Shown here: positions 26,630 through 35,716 of the stretch, in pieces
How positions within the stretch are numbered: the first letter of the stretch is position 1
Layout of the letters: every line of letters starts with the position of its first letter
Program-made: the position numbers and the translations under genes
Assembly (NCBI RefSeq): GCF_003384035.1
Contig: NZ_QQAK01000009.1
Span: 186,001 to 250,000, forward strand
Reading direction: 5' to 3'
DNA length: 64,000 bases
Source: Sporosarcina sp. BI001-red
Lineage (GTDB): Bacteria; Bacillota; Bacilli; Bacillales_A; Planococcaceae
The notes under the pieces: generated by a model
What the model saw: the letters and a program-made list of their open reading frames with translations, nothing else
Told to the model about the DNA's origin: nothing
The model's database searches: none

Positions 26630-27812
26630 CAATATCCTTTCACAGGAAGAAATAGAAGCCCTGTTACGTGGAGAATCCATTGATACTGGTGCTGAAGCAG
26701 AACAGGAGACAAAAGGCATTTCAACAGACGATTATCTTGATGCAATGGAGCAAGATGCTCTAGGTGAAATCGGTAATATTTCATTTGGAAGTTCAGCGAC
26801 AGCGTTATCAGGTTTACTAGGTCAAAAAGTCGAAATCACGACACCGACAATTTCAGTTATTGATCGTAATGACTTAGAAACAGAGTTTGTTCATCCGTAT
26901 GTTGCAGTAGGTGTTGAATATACAGTAGGACTTAGCGGGACAAATTTACTCGTTATTAAGCAAAGTGATGCTGCCATTATCGCAGATCTCATGCTTGGAG
27001 GAGATGGACTTTCCCCAAATGCAGATTTAGGTGAGATCCACTTAAGTGCGGTTCAAGAAGCGATGAACCAAATGATGGGTTCCGCTGCGACTTCGATGTC
27101 AACAGTATTCAATAAAAAAGTAGATATTTCACCACCGACAATTGAGCTGTTAGACGTCCAAGAAGATAAAGGTACGGGCAGTATTCCAAATGAAAATCTT
27201 CTCATCCGTGTGTCGTTTAACTTAAAAGTTGGAACACTCATTGATTCAAATATTATGCAGTTATTCCCGCTTGGACTCGGTAAAGAACTCGTTTCATCAT
27301 TAGTAGGAGATTCCGCTGCAGAAGCAGCACCAACAGTTGCCGAACCCGCTCCTAAAGTGGAACCTCAACAGGAACAGTATCAAGAGACTCAACAACTGCC
27401 ACCTGCACAAAATTATCCACAAGGTGAGCAGCAACATTCTGGCTATAGTGAACCGCAACACTTGCCGCCAAGACAGCAACAAAATCAGCATGCAAATGTT
27501 CAACAAGCACAATTTGCAAGCTTCGAATCACCATCTTTAAGTCAAGCTGAGGCTTCTAACTTAAACTTGTTGCTTGATATACCACTGAAAGTTACAGTGG
27601 AGTTAGGCCGTACAAAGAGATCCGTTAAGGAAATATTGGAAATGTCGAGTGGTTCAATTATTGAACTGGACAAACTTGCAGGTGAACCAGTCGATATTCT
27701 CGTGAATAACAGACATATTGCAAAAGGTGAAGTTGTTGTTATTGACGAGAACTTCGGTGTACGGATTACGGATATCTTGAGTCAAACAGAACGGTTAAAC
27801 AATTTACGATAA
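26619..27812 (+). CDS. fliY: Flagellar motor switch phosphatase FliY
   Basis: FliY is the Firmicutes switch protein that combines a CheC-like CheY-P phosphatase with a FliN domain. The N-terminal CheY-binding peptide NILSQEEIEALLRG is followed by phosphatase helices (DALGEIGNISFGSSATAL, VQEAMNQMMGSAATSM) and a C-terminal SpoA/FliN domain (LDIPLKVTVELGRTKRSVKEIL). Between them is a linker unusually rich in Gln and Pro, DNA about 27300-27530. The start is the ATG at 26619 or 26622 after GGAGGGG; about 397 aa. Confidence 0.96.
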   Translation: MMSDNILSQEEIEALLRGESIDTGAEAEQETKGISTDDYLDAMEQDALGEIGNISFGSSATALSGLLGQKVEITTPTISVIDRNDLETEFVHPYVAVGVEYTVGLSGTNLLVIKQSDAAIIADLMLGGDGLSPNADLGEIHLSAVQEAMNQMMGSAATSMSTVFNKKVDISPPTIELLDVQEDKGTGSIPNENLLIRVSFNLKVGTLIDSNIMQLFPLGLGKELVSSLVGDSAAEAAPTVAEPAPKVEPQQEQYQETQQLPPAQNYPQGEQQHSGYSEPQHLPPRQQQNQHANVQQAQFASFESPSLSQAEASNLNLLLDIPLKVTVELGRTKRSVKEILEMSSGSIIELDKLAGEPVDILVNNRHIAKGEVVVIDENFGVRITDILSQTERLNNLR

Positions 27813-27830
27813 ACCTTGGAGGTCATGGAA

Positions 27831-28193
27831 ATGTCAAAACGTATTCTAATAGTGGATGATGCAGCATTTATGAGAATGATGGTAAAAGATATTCTATCTA
27901 AAAATAATTTTGAAGTAGTTGGGGAAGCTGCTGATGGTGCGCAAGCTGTTGAAAAGTATTTCGAACTAAAACCGGATCTTGTCACAATGGATATCACAAT
28001 GCCTGAAATGGACGGAATTGCAGCACTAAAGGCAATCAAAGAAAGAGATCCAAATGCGACAATCATCATGTGTTCAGCGATGGGGCAGCAAGCAATGGTA
28101 ATTGACGCGATTCAAGCAGGTGCAAAAGACTTTATTGTGAAGCCATTCCAGGCAGACCGGGTTGTAGAAGCAATTGAAAAAGCACTTAGCTAA
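27831..28193 (+). CDS. cheY: Chemotaxis response regulator CheY
   Basis: Single-domain receiver that, when phosphorylated, binds FliM/FliY. The acidic pocket Asp9-Asp10, the phosphoacceptor Asp54 in VTMDITMP, and Lys104 in IVKPF are all present. The start is ATG 27831, with GGAGGT 8 nt upstream; the ATG at 27825 is too close. The protein is 120 aa. The start of the FliO-like gene lies inside its last 20 nt. Confidence 0.97.
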   Translation: MSKRILIVDDAAFMRMMVKDILSKNNFEVVGEAADGAQAVEKYFELKPDLVTMDITMPEMDGIAALKAIKERDPNATIIMCSAMGQQAMVIDAIQAGAKDFIVKPFQADRVVEAIEKALS

Positions 28194-28875
28194 ATTTCAA
28201 ACGTTTGCAGTCATCTCTATGCTGTTGCTCGTTACACTTAGCATAGTCGCTAGTGTAACTCCTTTGACTGTTCAAGCAAAAACAGATTCATCGGTAACGG
28301 ACTATCTTAATAAAGATAATAAGCAAGATGAAACTCCTGCTAAAGAGAGCAAGACACCTGAAGAATCAGATTTAAATCGGGACCCTTCACCCGTTGGTTT
28401 AACTGCTTGGGATTATATAAAGACCCTTTTAGCTCTGGCGTTTGTCATAGCGTTGATCTATGGCATGGTGAAGTTCATCAATACGCGAAACCGTGTGACC
28501 CAAAATGGTAAGCTTATGCAAAACATGGGTGGGTTATCACTTGGACAGCAGAAATCGATTCAATTAGTGAAAATAGGGGAGCAGTACTTCCTAATTGGTG
28601 TTGGTGAAGATGTTCGGTTACTAAAAGAATTATCTAATCCAGAGGAGATTGCTCAACTAGCTGCCTATTATTCTGAAGAAGATCATATCCTTCAGCAAAG
28701 TTTGCTCATGAAACTAGTGAATGGTGTAAAAAAGCGAAAGACCAATCCCTATCAGAAACAAGAAGAACCAGAGGATTTCGGGAACCTATTTAAACATAAG
28801 TTGACTGAAATCGAGAACGAGAGGAAACGCCAGCTCAATAAGCTGACGGAGAAGGAGCGCAATCGGAATGAATGA
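28174..28875 (+). CDS. fliO: Flagellar biosynthetic protein FliO (FliZ)
   Basis: FliO assists assembly of the FliP pore. The 233-aa product begins with a basic, signal-like segment (MKKHLAKFQTFAVISMLLLV, then a cleavage-like VQA) and has a second membrane segment (WDYIKTLLALAFVIALIYGM) followed by a FliO domain (KLMQNMGGLSLGQQKSIQLVKIG). Translation appears to start at TTG 28174, inside cheY; an ATG at 28219 would lose the basic n-region. The ribosome binding site is weak, suggesting coupling with cheY. B. subtilis calls it fliZ. Confidence 0.88.
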   Translation: MKKHLAKFQTFAVISMLLLVTLSIVASVTPLTVQAKTDSSVTDYLNKDNKQDETPAKESKTPEESDLNRDPSPVGLTAWDYIKTLLALAFVIALIYGMVKFINTRNRVTQNGKLMQNMGGLSLGQQKSIQLVKIGEQYFLIGVGEDVRLLKELSNPEEIAQLAAYYSEEDHILQQSLLMKLVNGVKKRKTNPYQKQEEPEDFGNLFKHKLTEIENERKRQLNKLTEKERNRNE

Positions 28876-29533
28876 CTTTATGCAATTTTTTTCGGATAGT
28901 GATCCGGGTGCAGTCTCGACATCCGTAAAGATGCTTCTTCTATTGACCGTTCTATCCTTAGCTCCAGCGATTCTGATCCTGATGACATCGTTCGCCAGGA
29001 TCATTATTGTTTTATCGTTTGTTCGTTCAGCGTTGGCAACCCAGCAAATGCCGCCAAACCAAGTTCTCGTGGGACTTGCGTTATTTTTAACCTTTTTCAT
29101 CATGGCGCCGACTTTTCAACAAGTGAACGATGAAGCATTGAAACCGTTGTTTGCAGAAGAAATATCATTGGATGATGCCTATGAAAAAGCAAGTGTTCCT
29201 TTTAAAGAATTCATGGGGAAGCATACGCGACAAAAAGATTTGGAATTATTTTTAAGATATAACAACGCAGATCGTCCTGAGACGATGGAAGACATTCCAT
29301 TAACCATGATGGTACCTGCTTTTGCGTTAAGTGAAATTAAGACAGCATTCCAGATGGGATTCATGATCTTTATTCCATTTCTCGTCATTGACATGATTGT
29401 CGCTAGTATTCTTATGTCTATGGGGATGATGATGTTACCACCGGTAATGATTTCATTGCCATTTAAGATCTTGTTATTCGTACTAGTGGACGGTTGGTAC
29501 TTAATCGTTAAATCACTGCTGCAAAGCTTTTAG
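28868..29533 (+). CDS. fliP: Flagellar export gate protein FliP
   Basis: Core pore subunit of the flagellar export gate. The 221-aa hydrophobic protein has TSFARIIIVLSFVRSALATQQMPPNQVLVGLALFLTF (shown in part: TSFARIIIVLSFVR) and the C-terminal FLVIDMIVASILMSMGMMMLPP signature (IDMIVASILMSMGM). There is no long cleavable leader, unlike the enterobacterial protein. It overlaps fliO by 8 nt. Confidence 0.97.
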   Translation: MNDFMQFFSDSDPGAVSTSVKMLLLLTVLSLAPAILILMTSFARIIIVLSFVRSALATQQMPPNQVLVGLALFLTFFIMAPTFQQVNDEALKPLFAEEISLDDAYEKASVPFKEFMGKHTRQKDLELFLRYNNADRPETMEDIPLTMMVPAFALSEIKTAFQMGFMIFIPFLVIDMIVASILMSMGMMMLPPVMISLPFKILLFVLVDGWYLIVKSLLQSF

Positions 29534-29545
29534 GAGGGGTTCAGA

Positions 29546-29815
29546 TTGACAGGAGAAATGATCATTGCTGTCGCCGAGCGATCGGTGTGGGTGATTTTAA
29601 TGACAGCAGGACCCCTACTAATTGTGGCGTTAGTGACCGGTTTAGCAGTTAGTATTTTTCAAGCAACTACTCAAATTCAAGAACAAACCCTTGCGTTTGT
29701 TCCGAAAATTGTTGCTGTACTCGTCGCGATTGTCTTTTTCGGACCGTGGATGTTATCGAAAGTTACAGCGTATGCGGCTGATATCTTTGATAATTTATCC
29801 CGGTATATAGGGTAA
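29546..29815 (+). CDS. fliQ: Flagellar export gate protein FliQ
   Basis: Small gate subunit of 89 aa with two membrane helices (ILMTAGPLLIVALVTGLAV; FVPKIVAVLVAIVFFGPWML) and the conserved SIFQATTQIQEQTL loop. The start is TTG 29546, well placed behind AGGAGGGG; the ATG at 29558 has no ribosome binding site and would truncate the first helix. Confidence 0.95.
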   Translation: MTGEMIIAVAERSVWVILMTAGPLLIVALVTGLAVSIFQATTQIQEQTLAFVPKIVAVLVAIVFFGPWMLSKVTAYAADIFDNLSRYIG

Positions 29816-29820
29816 TTCCA

Positions 29821-30597
29821 ATGGAAGCATTCTTGCCGTACGTTGCGACCTATTTATTAGTTTTAACCCGGATTTCTGCATTTTTTGTTACGCTTCCGTT
29901 GTTTTCATACCGTGCAATTCCACCCGTGATGAGAATTGTATTTGCGGCTCTACTTGCATGGGTGCTCGTATTTACATTGAACGTACCAGACCTTGAAATC
30001 AATGCAGCCTATATCATGCTCGTCTTGAAAGAAGCATTAGTAGGATTATCAATTGGTATTATCGCGTTTATGGTCATGTCAGCGATTCAAGTTGCAGGGG
30101 GCCTCATTGACTTTCAAATGGGTTTCGCAATTGCTAACGTCATTGATCCTCAAACTGGGACGCAATCCCCTTTAATGGGCCAGTTTTTCAATTCATTAGC
30201 ATTGCTATTGTTACTTGCAGTGAATGGGCATCATGTTTTGTTGGATGGAGTATTTTACAGTTATCAATTTATCCCTATAGATCAACTATGGCCATCATTT
30301 GGAAGTGAACGTGTCGCTGAACACGTCTTAAAAACGATGGCAGCTGTATTCGGGATTTCCTTTCAAATGGCGATTCCTATAGTAGCTACATTGTTCCTGG
30401 TGGATTTAGCTCTTGGTATTACTGCAAGGACAGTACCACAGCTTAATATTTTCGTAATTGGTTTCCCGATTAAGATCGGGGTAGGATTCCTTGTGCTCTT
30501 CATCATGGGAGGCGTCATTGTTGCGATGATGCAAAAGATATTTGAAGTGATGGCGGTGAGTATGAGGGACCTGATGGTGTTGTTAGGAGGGGGATAA
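29821..30597 (+). CDS. fliR: Flagellar export gate protein FliR
   Basis: Gate subunit of 258 aa with several membrane helices. Family features include VLTRISAFFVTLPLFSYRAIP near the N terminus, the VAGGLIDFQMGFAIANVIDPQTG block and the C-terminal GFPIKIGVGFLVL. It starts 5 nt after fliQ, with a weak ribosome binding site that suggests coupling. Confidence 0.96.
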   Translation: MEAFLPYVATYLLVLTRISAFFVTLPLFSYRAIPPVMRIVFAALLAWVLVFTLNVPDLEINAAYIMLVLKEALVGLSIGIIAFMVMSAIQVAGGLIDFQMGFAIANVIDPQTGTQSPLMGQFFNSLALLLLLAVNGHHVLLDGVFYSYQFIPIDQLWPSFGSERVAEHVLKTMAAVFGISFQMAIPIVATLFLVDLALGITARTVPQLNIFVIGFPIKIGVGFLVLFIMGGVIVAMMQKIFEVMAVSMRDLMVLLGGG

Positions 30598-30601
30598 GTA
30601 C

Positions 30602-31681
30602 ATGTTGCACTTGGATCTTCAATTTTTTGCGGGTGAGAAAACAGAAAAAGCGACACCGAAAAAACGGGAAGATTCTCGAAAAAAAGGTCAAGTCTTAAAG
30701 AGTCAAGACGTGACCAGTGCAATTGTACTGCTATCAGTATTCCTCTTTTTGTTTTTTGCAGCAGGATTCATGAAAGATCGTTTTTATAAGTTTTTCAAGG
30801 AAACATTTCATACATACATAACGATGGGGAAGTTAGACATCGATCAGACCATGATGATTTACATGGAAGTCATTAAAGAAATGGCATTCATCATGCTTCC
30901 TGTCATGCTGATTGCGATGGTGGCAGCAGTTGCCGGTAACTTAATACAATTCGGATTGCTGTTCACAGGAGAACCACTGAAATTCGACTTAAAGAAAATC
31001 GACCCGATTAAAGGTCTTAAACGAATTTTTTCTATAAAAGCTATCGTCGAGTTACTTAAATCATTGTTAAAGATTTCATTTATCGGTGGCGTTACTTCTA
31101 TAATCCTTTATTTTAATATCGATAAAGTATTGAATTTAGCTTTTAAAACACCCTCAGCGGTCATGAAGACCGTCGGTGAACTTGTTGCTTTGATGGGAAT
31201 AACAGCTTCTTTTGTCTTATTGTTCATTTCCGTCCTCGACTTTCTATACCAGAAGTTTGACTACGAAAAAAACTTGAAGATGTCGAAACAGGACATTAAA
31301 GATGAATATAAAAACTCCGAAGGCGATCCGTTGATTAAATCTAAGATCAAACAACGGCAGCGTGAAATGGCTATGCGAAGAATGATGCAGGAAGTTCCAC
31401 AAGCTGACGTGGTCATTACAAACCCGACGCACTATGCGATCGCGATTAAGTATACAGATGGTGAAATGGATGCGCCGGAAGTCGTTGCAAAGGGTGTCGA
31501 TTTCGTAGCACAAAAGATTAAACTCATCGCGAAAGAGAACAATATTGTAACTGTTGAAAATCGGCCGTTAGCTCGTGCTCTTTATGCAGATACAGAGATT
31601 GGGGATCGAATTCCTGATCAATTTTTTAAAGCAGTTGCTGAAGTACTGGCGTACGTGTACCGGATTCAGCGCAAAATTTAA
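30602..31681 (+). CDS. flhB: Flagellar export switch protein FlhB
   Basis: FlhB controls the hook-to-filament switch in export specificity. The N-terminal EKTEKATPKKREDSRKKGQV motif is followed by four membrane segments and the cytoplasmic domain. The autocleavage site NPTH lies at residues 274-277 (VITNPTHYAIAI). The C terminus (IPDQFFKAVAEVLAYVYRIQ) is the part mirrored by ylqH. The protein is 359 aa. TAGGAGGGGG precedes the start. Confidence 0.97.
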   Translation: MLHLDLQFFAGEKTEKATPKKREDSRKKGQVLKSQDVTSAIVLLSVFLFLFFAAGFMKDRFYKFFKETFHTYITMGKLDIDQTMMIYMEVIKEMAFIMLPVMLIAMVAAVAGNLIQFGLLFTGEPLKFDLKKIDPIKGLKRIFSIKAIVELLKSLLKISFIGGVTSIILYFNIDKVLNLAFKTPSAVMKTVGELVALMGITASFVLLFISVLDFLYQKFDYEKNLKMSKQDIKDEYKNSEGDPLIKSKIKQRQREMAMRRMMQEVPQADVVITNPTHYAIAIKYTDGEMDAPEVVAKGVDFVAQKIKLIAKENNIVTVENRPLARALYADTEIGDRIPDQFFKAVAEVLAYVYRIQRKI

Positions 31682-31706
31682 ATGAACAACAGAAAGTGGG
31701 GATGAC

Positions 31707-33740
31707 ATGCAGTTTAAAGATATCGGTGTACTCGCATCCGTAATTATGATTGTTGCGATGCTTGTCATTCCTTTGCCTCACTGGTTGCTTAGTTTCCTTA
31801 TTATCATTAATATCACACTTGCGCTGTTAGTGCTTCTTACAGCTATGAATATGCAAGAAGCATTGCAGTTTTCAATCTTTCCTTCATTACTCCTTTTATT
31901 GACACTCTTTCGACTCGGTCTTAACGTCTCCACTACTCGTGCGATTTTGAGTGATGGAAGCGCAGGAGGGGTCGTTGACACGTTCGGTTCGTTCGTAACC
32001 GGTGGCAACGTCATTGTCGGACTTGTGGTGTTCGTGATTTTGATTATTATTCAATTCATCGTTATTACGAAAGGATCGGAGCGTGTTTCGGAAGTTGCCG
32101 CTCGATTCACATTGGATGCAATGCCAGGTAAGCAAATGAGTATAGATGCAGATTTGAACGCAGGAATGATTTCTGATACACAAGCACGAGAACGCCGTGA
32201 AAAAGTAGGTAACGAGGCGGACTTTTATGGTGCAATGGATGGTGCGACAAAGTTCGTTAAAGGAGACGCGATTGCCGGTATTATCATTGTTATGATCAAC
32301 TTGCTTGTTGGGATGATCATCGGTGTTGTGCAACTCGGTCTACCTTTTGCAGAAGCGGCAACAACGTTTTCTAAACTGACAGTAGGTGACGGCATTGTAT
32401 CCCAAATTCCAGCTTTGTTAATCTCTACAGCTACAGGAATCGTGGTTACACGTGCTGCTTCAGAAGGAAACTTAGGTACGGATATTACGAGTCAATTACT
32501 AGGGCAGCCGAAGTTATTATATGTAGCAGCCGTAACGATTCTCTTGTTAGGACTGGCCACGCCAATCAATGATATTTTGACGATTCCAATTGCACTTGCA
32601 CTTGCGGTTAGTGCCTTTATGATGTCACGCCCTAAAGATGAAGATCCGGATGAATTACTGGAACTTGAAGAAAGCGAACAAACAGAAGGTTTGAAGAGTC
32701 CAGAAAATGTCGTGAACCTATTGAATGTAGATCCCGTAGAGTTTGAATTCGGCTATGGGCTCATCCCTCTTGTCGATGCTTCACAAGGGGGAGACTTGCT
32801 CGATCGCGTTGTTATGATAAGAAGACAGCTTGCTTTAGAACTGGGTCTCGTCATTCCAGTTGTGAGGATTCGGGATAACATTCAACTTCAGCCAAATGAG
32901 TATCGGATAAAAATCAAAGGTAGTGAAATGGCAAGAGGCGAGTTATTACTCGACCACTACCTAGCCATGAGTCCTGGTGGTGATGATTCAATACCAGGTA
33001 TAGATACTGTTGAGCCATCATTTGGCCTTCCTGCAAAATGGATTACCGAAGAAGTGAAGGAGGATGCGGAAATCTTAGGATATACCGTAGTTGACCCTCC
33101 AAGTGTCGTTTCCACCCACTTGACAGAAATCATTCGTGCAAATGCAGCAGATTTGATTGGTCGTCAAGAGACCAAGCAACTAATCGATCATGTGCATGAG
33201 TCGTACCCGATTCTTGTGGATGAACTTACACCAACACCGTTATCTGTTGGAGAAATTCAAAAAGTACTGTCGAAGTTGTTAAGTGAGCATGTATCGATTC
33301 GTAATTTGCCAATTATTTTTGAAACACTTGCAGATTCTTCGAAATATACATCTGACGTTGATCTGTTAACGGAGTATGCTAGACAGTCACTTGCACGTCA
33401 AATTACTGAACAATATACGCCTCAAGGACAAGCATTGAAAGTCATGACTGTCTCCGGAAAAGTTGAAAAACTAATTGCAGATAGTGTTCAACAAACTGAA
33501 CAGGGCAACTACTTAACGATTGATCCACAAAACTCGCAGGGAATCTTAGAATCCATTGCAAGTGAAGTGGAACGTGTTGCATTACTCGACCAATCGCCTG
33601 TCATACTTTGTTCACCAGCAGTTAGAATGTATCTGAGACAAATCACGGAACGCTATTTCCCGCAAATCCCAATCTTGTCTTATAATGAGTTGGAAGCATC
33701 TGTGGAAGTACAGAGTGTAGGGGTGGTGGATGTCGCATGA
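31707..33740 (+). CDS. flhA: Flagellar export protein FlhA
   Basis: FlhA forms the cytoplasmic nonameric ring and proton channel of the export gate. The first half is membrane-embedded (several helices; FRLGLNVSTTRAIL; the FHIPEP-loop equivalent with PGKQMSIDADLNAG), and the second half is the cytoplasmic docking domain. The 677-aa length is the same as in B. subtilis. Its stop overlaps flhF by 4 nt (ATGA). Confidence 0.97.
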   Translation: MQFKDIGVLASVIMIVAMLVIPLPHWLLSFLIIINITLALLVLLTAMNMQEALQFSIFPSLLLLLTLFRLGLNVSTTRAILSDGSAGGVVDTFGSFVTGGNVIVGLVVFVILIIIQFIVITKGSERVSEVAARFTLDAMPGKQMSIDADLNAGMISDTQARERREKVGNEADFYGAMDGATKFVKGDAIAGIIIVMINLLVGMIIGVVQLGLPFAEAATTFSKLTVGDGIVSQIPALLISTATGIVVTRAASEGNLGTDITSQLLGQPKLLYVAAVTILLLGLATPINDILTIPIALALAVSAFMMSRPKDEDPDELLELEESEQTEGLKSPENVVNLLNVDPVEFEFGYGLIPLVDASQGGDLLDRVVMIRRQLALELGLVIPVVRIRDNIQLQPNEYRIKIKGSEMARGELLLDHYLAMSPGGDDSIPGIDTVEPSFGLPAKWITEEVKEDAEILGYTVVDPPSVVSTHLTEIIRANAADLIGRQETKQLIDHVHESYPILVDELTPTPLSVGEIQKVLSKLLSEHVSIRNLPIIFETLADSSKYTSDVDLLTEYARQSLARQITEQYTPQGQALKVMTVSGKVEKLIADSVQQTEQGNYLTIDPQNSQGILESIASEVERVALLDQSPVILCSPAVRMYLRQITERYFPQIPILSYNELEASVEVQSVGVVDVA

Positions 33741-34855
33741 AGATGAAAAAATATACAGCAGATACAATGGTTCAAGCGATGGAGAAAATTCGTCAAGATT
33801 TTGGTGAGGATTCAGTCATAATGAGTTCGACTATTGTCCAATCCAAAGGATTTCTAGGACTCTTTAAAAAGAAGAGCGTGGAAGTCGTTGCTGGATACGA
33901 CGAACCGATCACAGTAAAAGAGAAATCGATACCAGCAGTTAGTGCACAACCGGATCCAGATCTTAGACAAGACGTTGTGATCCATGAAATGAAAAAAGAA
34001 ATGAAGGAAATGAAACAACTACTTAAGATGAATCATGCTCCACTTGAATTTAACCAATATCCAGACGAAATGCATCCATTGATGACGAGATTGAGTTCAC
34101 AAGAGCTGAATAGTGAAACAATCCAAAAGATCGCCAGTGAGATTTTCACTCGTATGAAGGCTGAAAAAGTAGATTTCACAGCAGATGAACAGGTTAAAAT
34201 CGCACGTGAAATTTTGAAAGAAGAGCTTGCAGATTTGCCATTCGGCGGTGTTCATTTTAAAAAGAAGTATGTGAACGTACTCGGTCCAACAGGAGTTGGA
34301 AAAACAACGACAATCGCCAAAATCGCAGCGCGTTCACTCATTGAGAATAAGCGCAAAGTTGGTTTCATAACGACAGATACTTATAGAATTGCCGCAATCG
34401 AGCAATTAAGAACCTATGCGAATTTGCTTCAGTCTCCAGTTGAAGTTGCTTATAATGATACCGACTTCAAAGAGGCATTAGTGAACCTGAATACGAAAGA
34501 TGTTGTGTTCATAGACACAGCTGGTCGTAATTATAAAGAGAAGAAGTTTGTAAATGATTTGAAACAACTTATTGATTTTGAATTAGAAATGGAATCTTAT
34601 TTAGTCCTTTCCACAACAACGAAAGAATCAGATATGCGGGCGATTGTGGAGCAATTCCTAGAATTTCCGATTTCTCAATTCATCTTTACAAAGTTGGATG
34701 AAACTGAAACCATTGGGCCTGTCTTCAACTTGTTGAAAGATTATCATATGGGAATTGCATACATGACAGCTGGTCAAGAAGTTCCAGAAGATCTAGAAGA
34801 AGCGACTGTTGAAAAGATATTGACTCTCTTACTTGAGGAGGGCTCACATGCGTGA
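33737..34855 (+). CDS. flhF: Flagellar SRP-like GTPase FlhF
   Basis: SRP-family GTPase that determines flagellar placement. A basic N-terminal domain is followed by the NG domain with [16 protein letters not shown], the TTDTYRIAAIEQLRTYA block, DTAGRN and the TKLDET specificity motif. The protein is 372 aa. It overlaps flhA by 4 nt and flhG by 8 nt. Confidence 0.96.
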   Translation: MKMKKYTADTMVQAMEKIRQDFGEDSVIMSSTIVQSKGFLGLFKKKSVEVVAGYDEPITVKEKSIPAVSAQPDPDLRQDVVIHEMKKEMKEMKQLLKMNHAPLEFNQYPDEMHPLMTRLSSQELNSETIQKIASEIFTRMKAEKVDFTADEQVKIAREILKEELADLPFGGVHFKKKYVNVLGPTGVGKTTTIAKIAARSLIENKRKVGFITTDTYRIAAIEQLRTYANLLQSPVEVAYNDTDFKEALVNLNTKDVVFIDTAGRNYKEKKFVNDLKQLIDFELEMESYLVLSTTTKESDMRAIVEQFLEFPISQFIFTKLDETETIGPVFNLLKDYHMGIAYMTAGQEVPEDLEEATVEKILTLLLEEGSHA

Positions 34856-35714
34856 TCAGGCGGAAGCGCTTCGACTGAAAATGATGAAAGCGGAAGGAAC
34901 GGCAGCTCGTTCTATTGCTGTGATAAGTGGTAAAGGCGGAGTTGGAAAAACGAATTTCACAACGAACTTTGCAAGCAGCCTACAAGCGCAAGGAAAAAGC
35001 GTCATCATCGTAGACATGGACATCGGTATGGGAAATGTCCATATCTTGCTTGGGGCAACTGCTCCATATGGCTTGAAAGAATACTTGACGGGCGACCGTA
35101 CATTGGATGAGGTCATAACAGTAAGTCCTGATGGATTAAGTTTCATTTCTGGAGGATCTGGTTTGGAAACTGTATTGGAATGGACAGAAGGCCGCTTTGA
35201 ACGGCTCATTGAAGCATTTGAATCGTTACAGCAACAATACGACTTTATATTGTTCGATATGGGGGCGGGAGCTTCTGAGAGTGCAATTGAACTGATCGTG
35301 GCGGTAGATGAAATCGTTGTGATTGCGACATCTGAACCGACATCTATTACCGATGCTTATTCAATGATGAAATTTATTTGTCTGAGAGATCCTGAAAAAA
35401 AGTTTTTTATTGTAAATAATCGGGTGCATCCAAAAGAGGATGAAAATGAAGCCATAACACGTTTGCAATTTGCAATGAGGAAGTTCTTGAATAAAGAAAC
35501 AACTTTGTTAGGGGCACTTCCTGAAGATGTTGTTGTACACAAATCAGTTGTTGCACAACAACCATTCGTAAAACTCTACCCGAATGCCCCGATTTCTCGA
35601 AGAATGAATGCAATTGCTACTAACTATATTTCATCAGGAACCGATATAGATAGTAAAGAGGGCAGTACGTTTCTTGGACAACTCAAAAAAATATTTGCGA
35701 GGGGACGTGGGTAA
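34848..35714 (+). CDS. flhG: Flagellar number regulator FlhG (YlxH), MinD-like ATPase
   Basis: MinD/ParA-type ATPase that works with FlhF to set flagellar number and position. The N-terminal FlhF-activating segment (RDQAEALRLKMMKAE) is followed by the deviant Walker A GKGGVGKTNFTTNFA and IVDMDIGMGNVHILLG. A C-terminal amphipathic stretch (LGQLKKIFARG) may bind membrane. The start is ATG 34848, preceded by GAGGAGGG; 288 aa. Confidence 0.95.
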   Translation: MRDQAEALRLKMMKAEGTAARSIAVISGKGGVGKTNFTTNFASSLQAQGKSVIIVDMDIGMGNVHILLGATAPYGLKEYLTGDRTLDEVITVSPDGLSFISGGSGLETVLEWTEGRFERLIEAFESLQQQYDFILFDMGAGASESAIELIVAVDEIVVIATSEPTSITDAYSMMKFICLRDPEKKFFIVNNRVHPKEDENEAITRLQFAMRKFLNKETTLLGALPEDVVVHKSVVAQQPFVKLYPNAPISRRMNAIATNYISSGTDIDSKEGSTFLGQLKKIFARGRG

Positions 35715-35716
35715 CT

